From assembly GCA_002421995.1 (NCBI GenBank), contig DISP01000111.1, forward strand, positions 21,660-29,810: a stretch of 8,151 nt of DNA, in the 5' to 3' direction. Source of the stretch: Bacteroidales bacterium UBA6207. GTDB lineage: Bacteria > Bacteroidota > Bacteroidia > Bacteroidales > F082. The position numbers and the translations under genes are program-made. Under the pieces are notes generated by a model, which had not been told where the DNA came from, did not search any database, and was given only the letters and a program-made list of their open reading frames with translations. Positions 7,648-8,151 of the stretch are shown here, piece after piece (position 1 is the first letter of the stretch; each line of letters starts with the position of its first letter).

Positions 7648-7658
7648 TTTTATTCCTT
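7635..7658. terminator. Weak hairpin spanning the convergent stop codons
   Basis: AAGGAA (7635-7640) and TTCCTT (7653-7658) form a 6-bp stem around an A/T-rich 12-nt loop. It covers the TAA of the TPR gene (7645-7647) and touches the TAA of the opposite-strand purF-like gene (7657-7659). Its position between two converging genes suits a shared bidirectional terminator. The stem has only two G-C pairs and there is no strong T-run, so this is a tentative call. Confidence 0.22.
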
Positions 7659-8151
7659 AATAAGCTCTTTCGTCACGTCCTTCAATGTAATTGATGAAGG
7701 ATTTGTTTACCACTTTATTACCTCCCGGTGTCGGATAATTTCCGGTAAAATACCAGTCGCCGGTGTGTGCGGGCGATGCTGCATGAAGGTTCTCGATGGT
7801 TTGGTACACCACTGTTACTTTGGCTTTTACGCTCGGCGAGGTGATGAGTTGTGCAATTTTTGCTGAAATCTGGCTTGCCGTGAAAGGTTTGTAGATCATT
7901 TTCACATGATTTACAATCTGCTCTTTCGGGAGTTTCTCCTGGGCTTTCGAAAGCTTGTAAACCTCGTTGATAATGTGTTCCTGTTTTGTTTCTTTAAGCA
8001 ATGCAATGGCTGCTCTGAATGCAATAAAATCGCTTAGTTTAGCCATGTCAATCCCGTAACAATCAGGAAATCTGATCTGTGGTGCAGAAGAAGCAATCAC
8101 AATATGTTTTGGTTCGAGGCGGTCGAGCATTCTGACAATACTGTTTCTGAG
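7657..8151 (-). CDS. purF: Amidophosphoribosyltransferase (PurF-like), C-terminal part, 5' end outside window
   Basis: The frame is open to the window edge on the minus strand (LRNSIVRMLDRLEPKH), so about 165 C-terminal residues are present and the N-terminal glutamine amidotransferase domain and most of the PRPP-binding domain lie beyond 8151. The key evidence is IVIASSAPQIRFPDCYGID (8047-8103), which matches the conserved C-terminal block of glutamine phosphoribosylpyrophosphate amidotransferases (E. coli PurF has IRFPNVYGIDM). The preceding stretch fits the helix before it. PurF makes 5-phosphoribosylamine from PRPP and glutamine, the first committed step of purine synthesis, in the cytoplasm. 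After the GID motif there are about 130 residues, longer than I recall for E. coli PurF, ending GDWYFTGNYPTPGG then VNKSFINYIEG and DERAY. I associate this tail with the long PurF-type proteins of Bacteroidota. The Met at 8128-8130 is internal, not the start. Whether this is the sole PurF or a paralogue cannot be told here. Confidence 0.87.
   Translation of the reverse strand, partial: LRNSIVRMLDRLEPKHIVIASSAPQIRFPDCYGIDMAKLSDFIAFRAAIALLKETKQEHIINEVYKLSKAQEKLPKEQIVNHVKMIYKPFTASQISAKIAQLITSPSVKAKVTVVYQTIENLHAASPAHTGDWYFTGNYPTPGGNKVVNKSFINYIEGRDERAY

Noticed and set aside
7648..7700. Frameshift hiding an output domain after the TPR protein
   Set aside because: The next 9 bases lead straight into the stop of the convergent purF-like gene, whose coding frame is intact. 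There is no kinase or HTH sequence on the + strand in other frames.

Overview
The window looks like a chromosomal piece of a Bacteroidota genome (genus not identifiable from sequence alone). The reasons are a PurF-type C-terminus with the extended tail I associate with Bacteroidota proteins, a periplasmic TPR-coiled coil-membrane helix protein of the kind common in that phylum, A/T-rich gene starts without Shine-Dalgarno sequences, and moderately AT-rich base composition. There are six protein genes, two of them cut by the window edges. I see no RNA genes, IS elements or CRISPR arrays.

Region 1 (1-6097, + strand) is a tightly packed four-gene cluster that is probably one operon, with its promoter upstream of the window. 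It holds an MBOAT membrane O-acyltransferase of the AlgI type (5' end missing), an AlgJ/AlgX-like SGNH-fold protein anchored at the membrane, and two large polytopic membrane proteins. The second of these has clear GT-C glycosyltransferase features and the first has a weaker resemblance. The gaps are 1 bp, 11 bp and an 11-bp overlap. The MBOAT plus SGNH pair is the classic arrangement for moving an acyl (usually acetyl) group across the inner membrane onto a glycan. The two following proteins could use lipid-linked sugars to build or decorate the same envelope glycan. The substrate is unknown.

Region 2 (6098-6261) is a 164-bp intergenic stretch with an imperfect long-range inverted repeat and several A-tracts. 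No convincing promoter or terminator could be assigned.

Region 3 (6262-7647, + strand) encodes a secreted or periplasmic protein with about eight TPR repeats, a short coiled coil and one C-terminal membrane helix. It stops just where related sensor proteins continue into a histidine kinase, HTH or phosphatase output domain.

Region 4 (7657-8151, - strand) is the C-terminal part of an amidophosphoribosyltransferase-like gene (purF type), converging on the TPR gene with 9 bp between the stop codons. It is a housekeeping purine biosynthesis gene and has no evident link to the glycan cluster.
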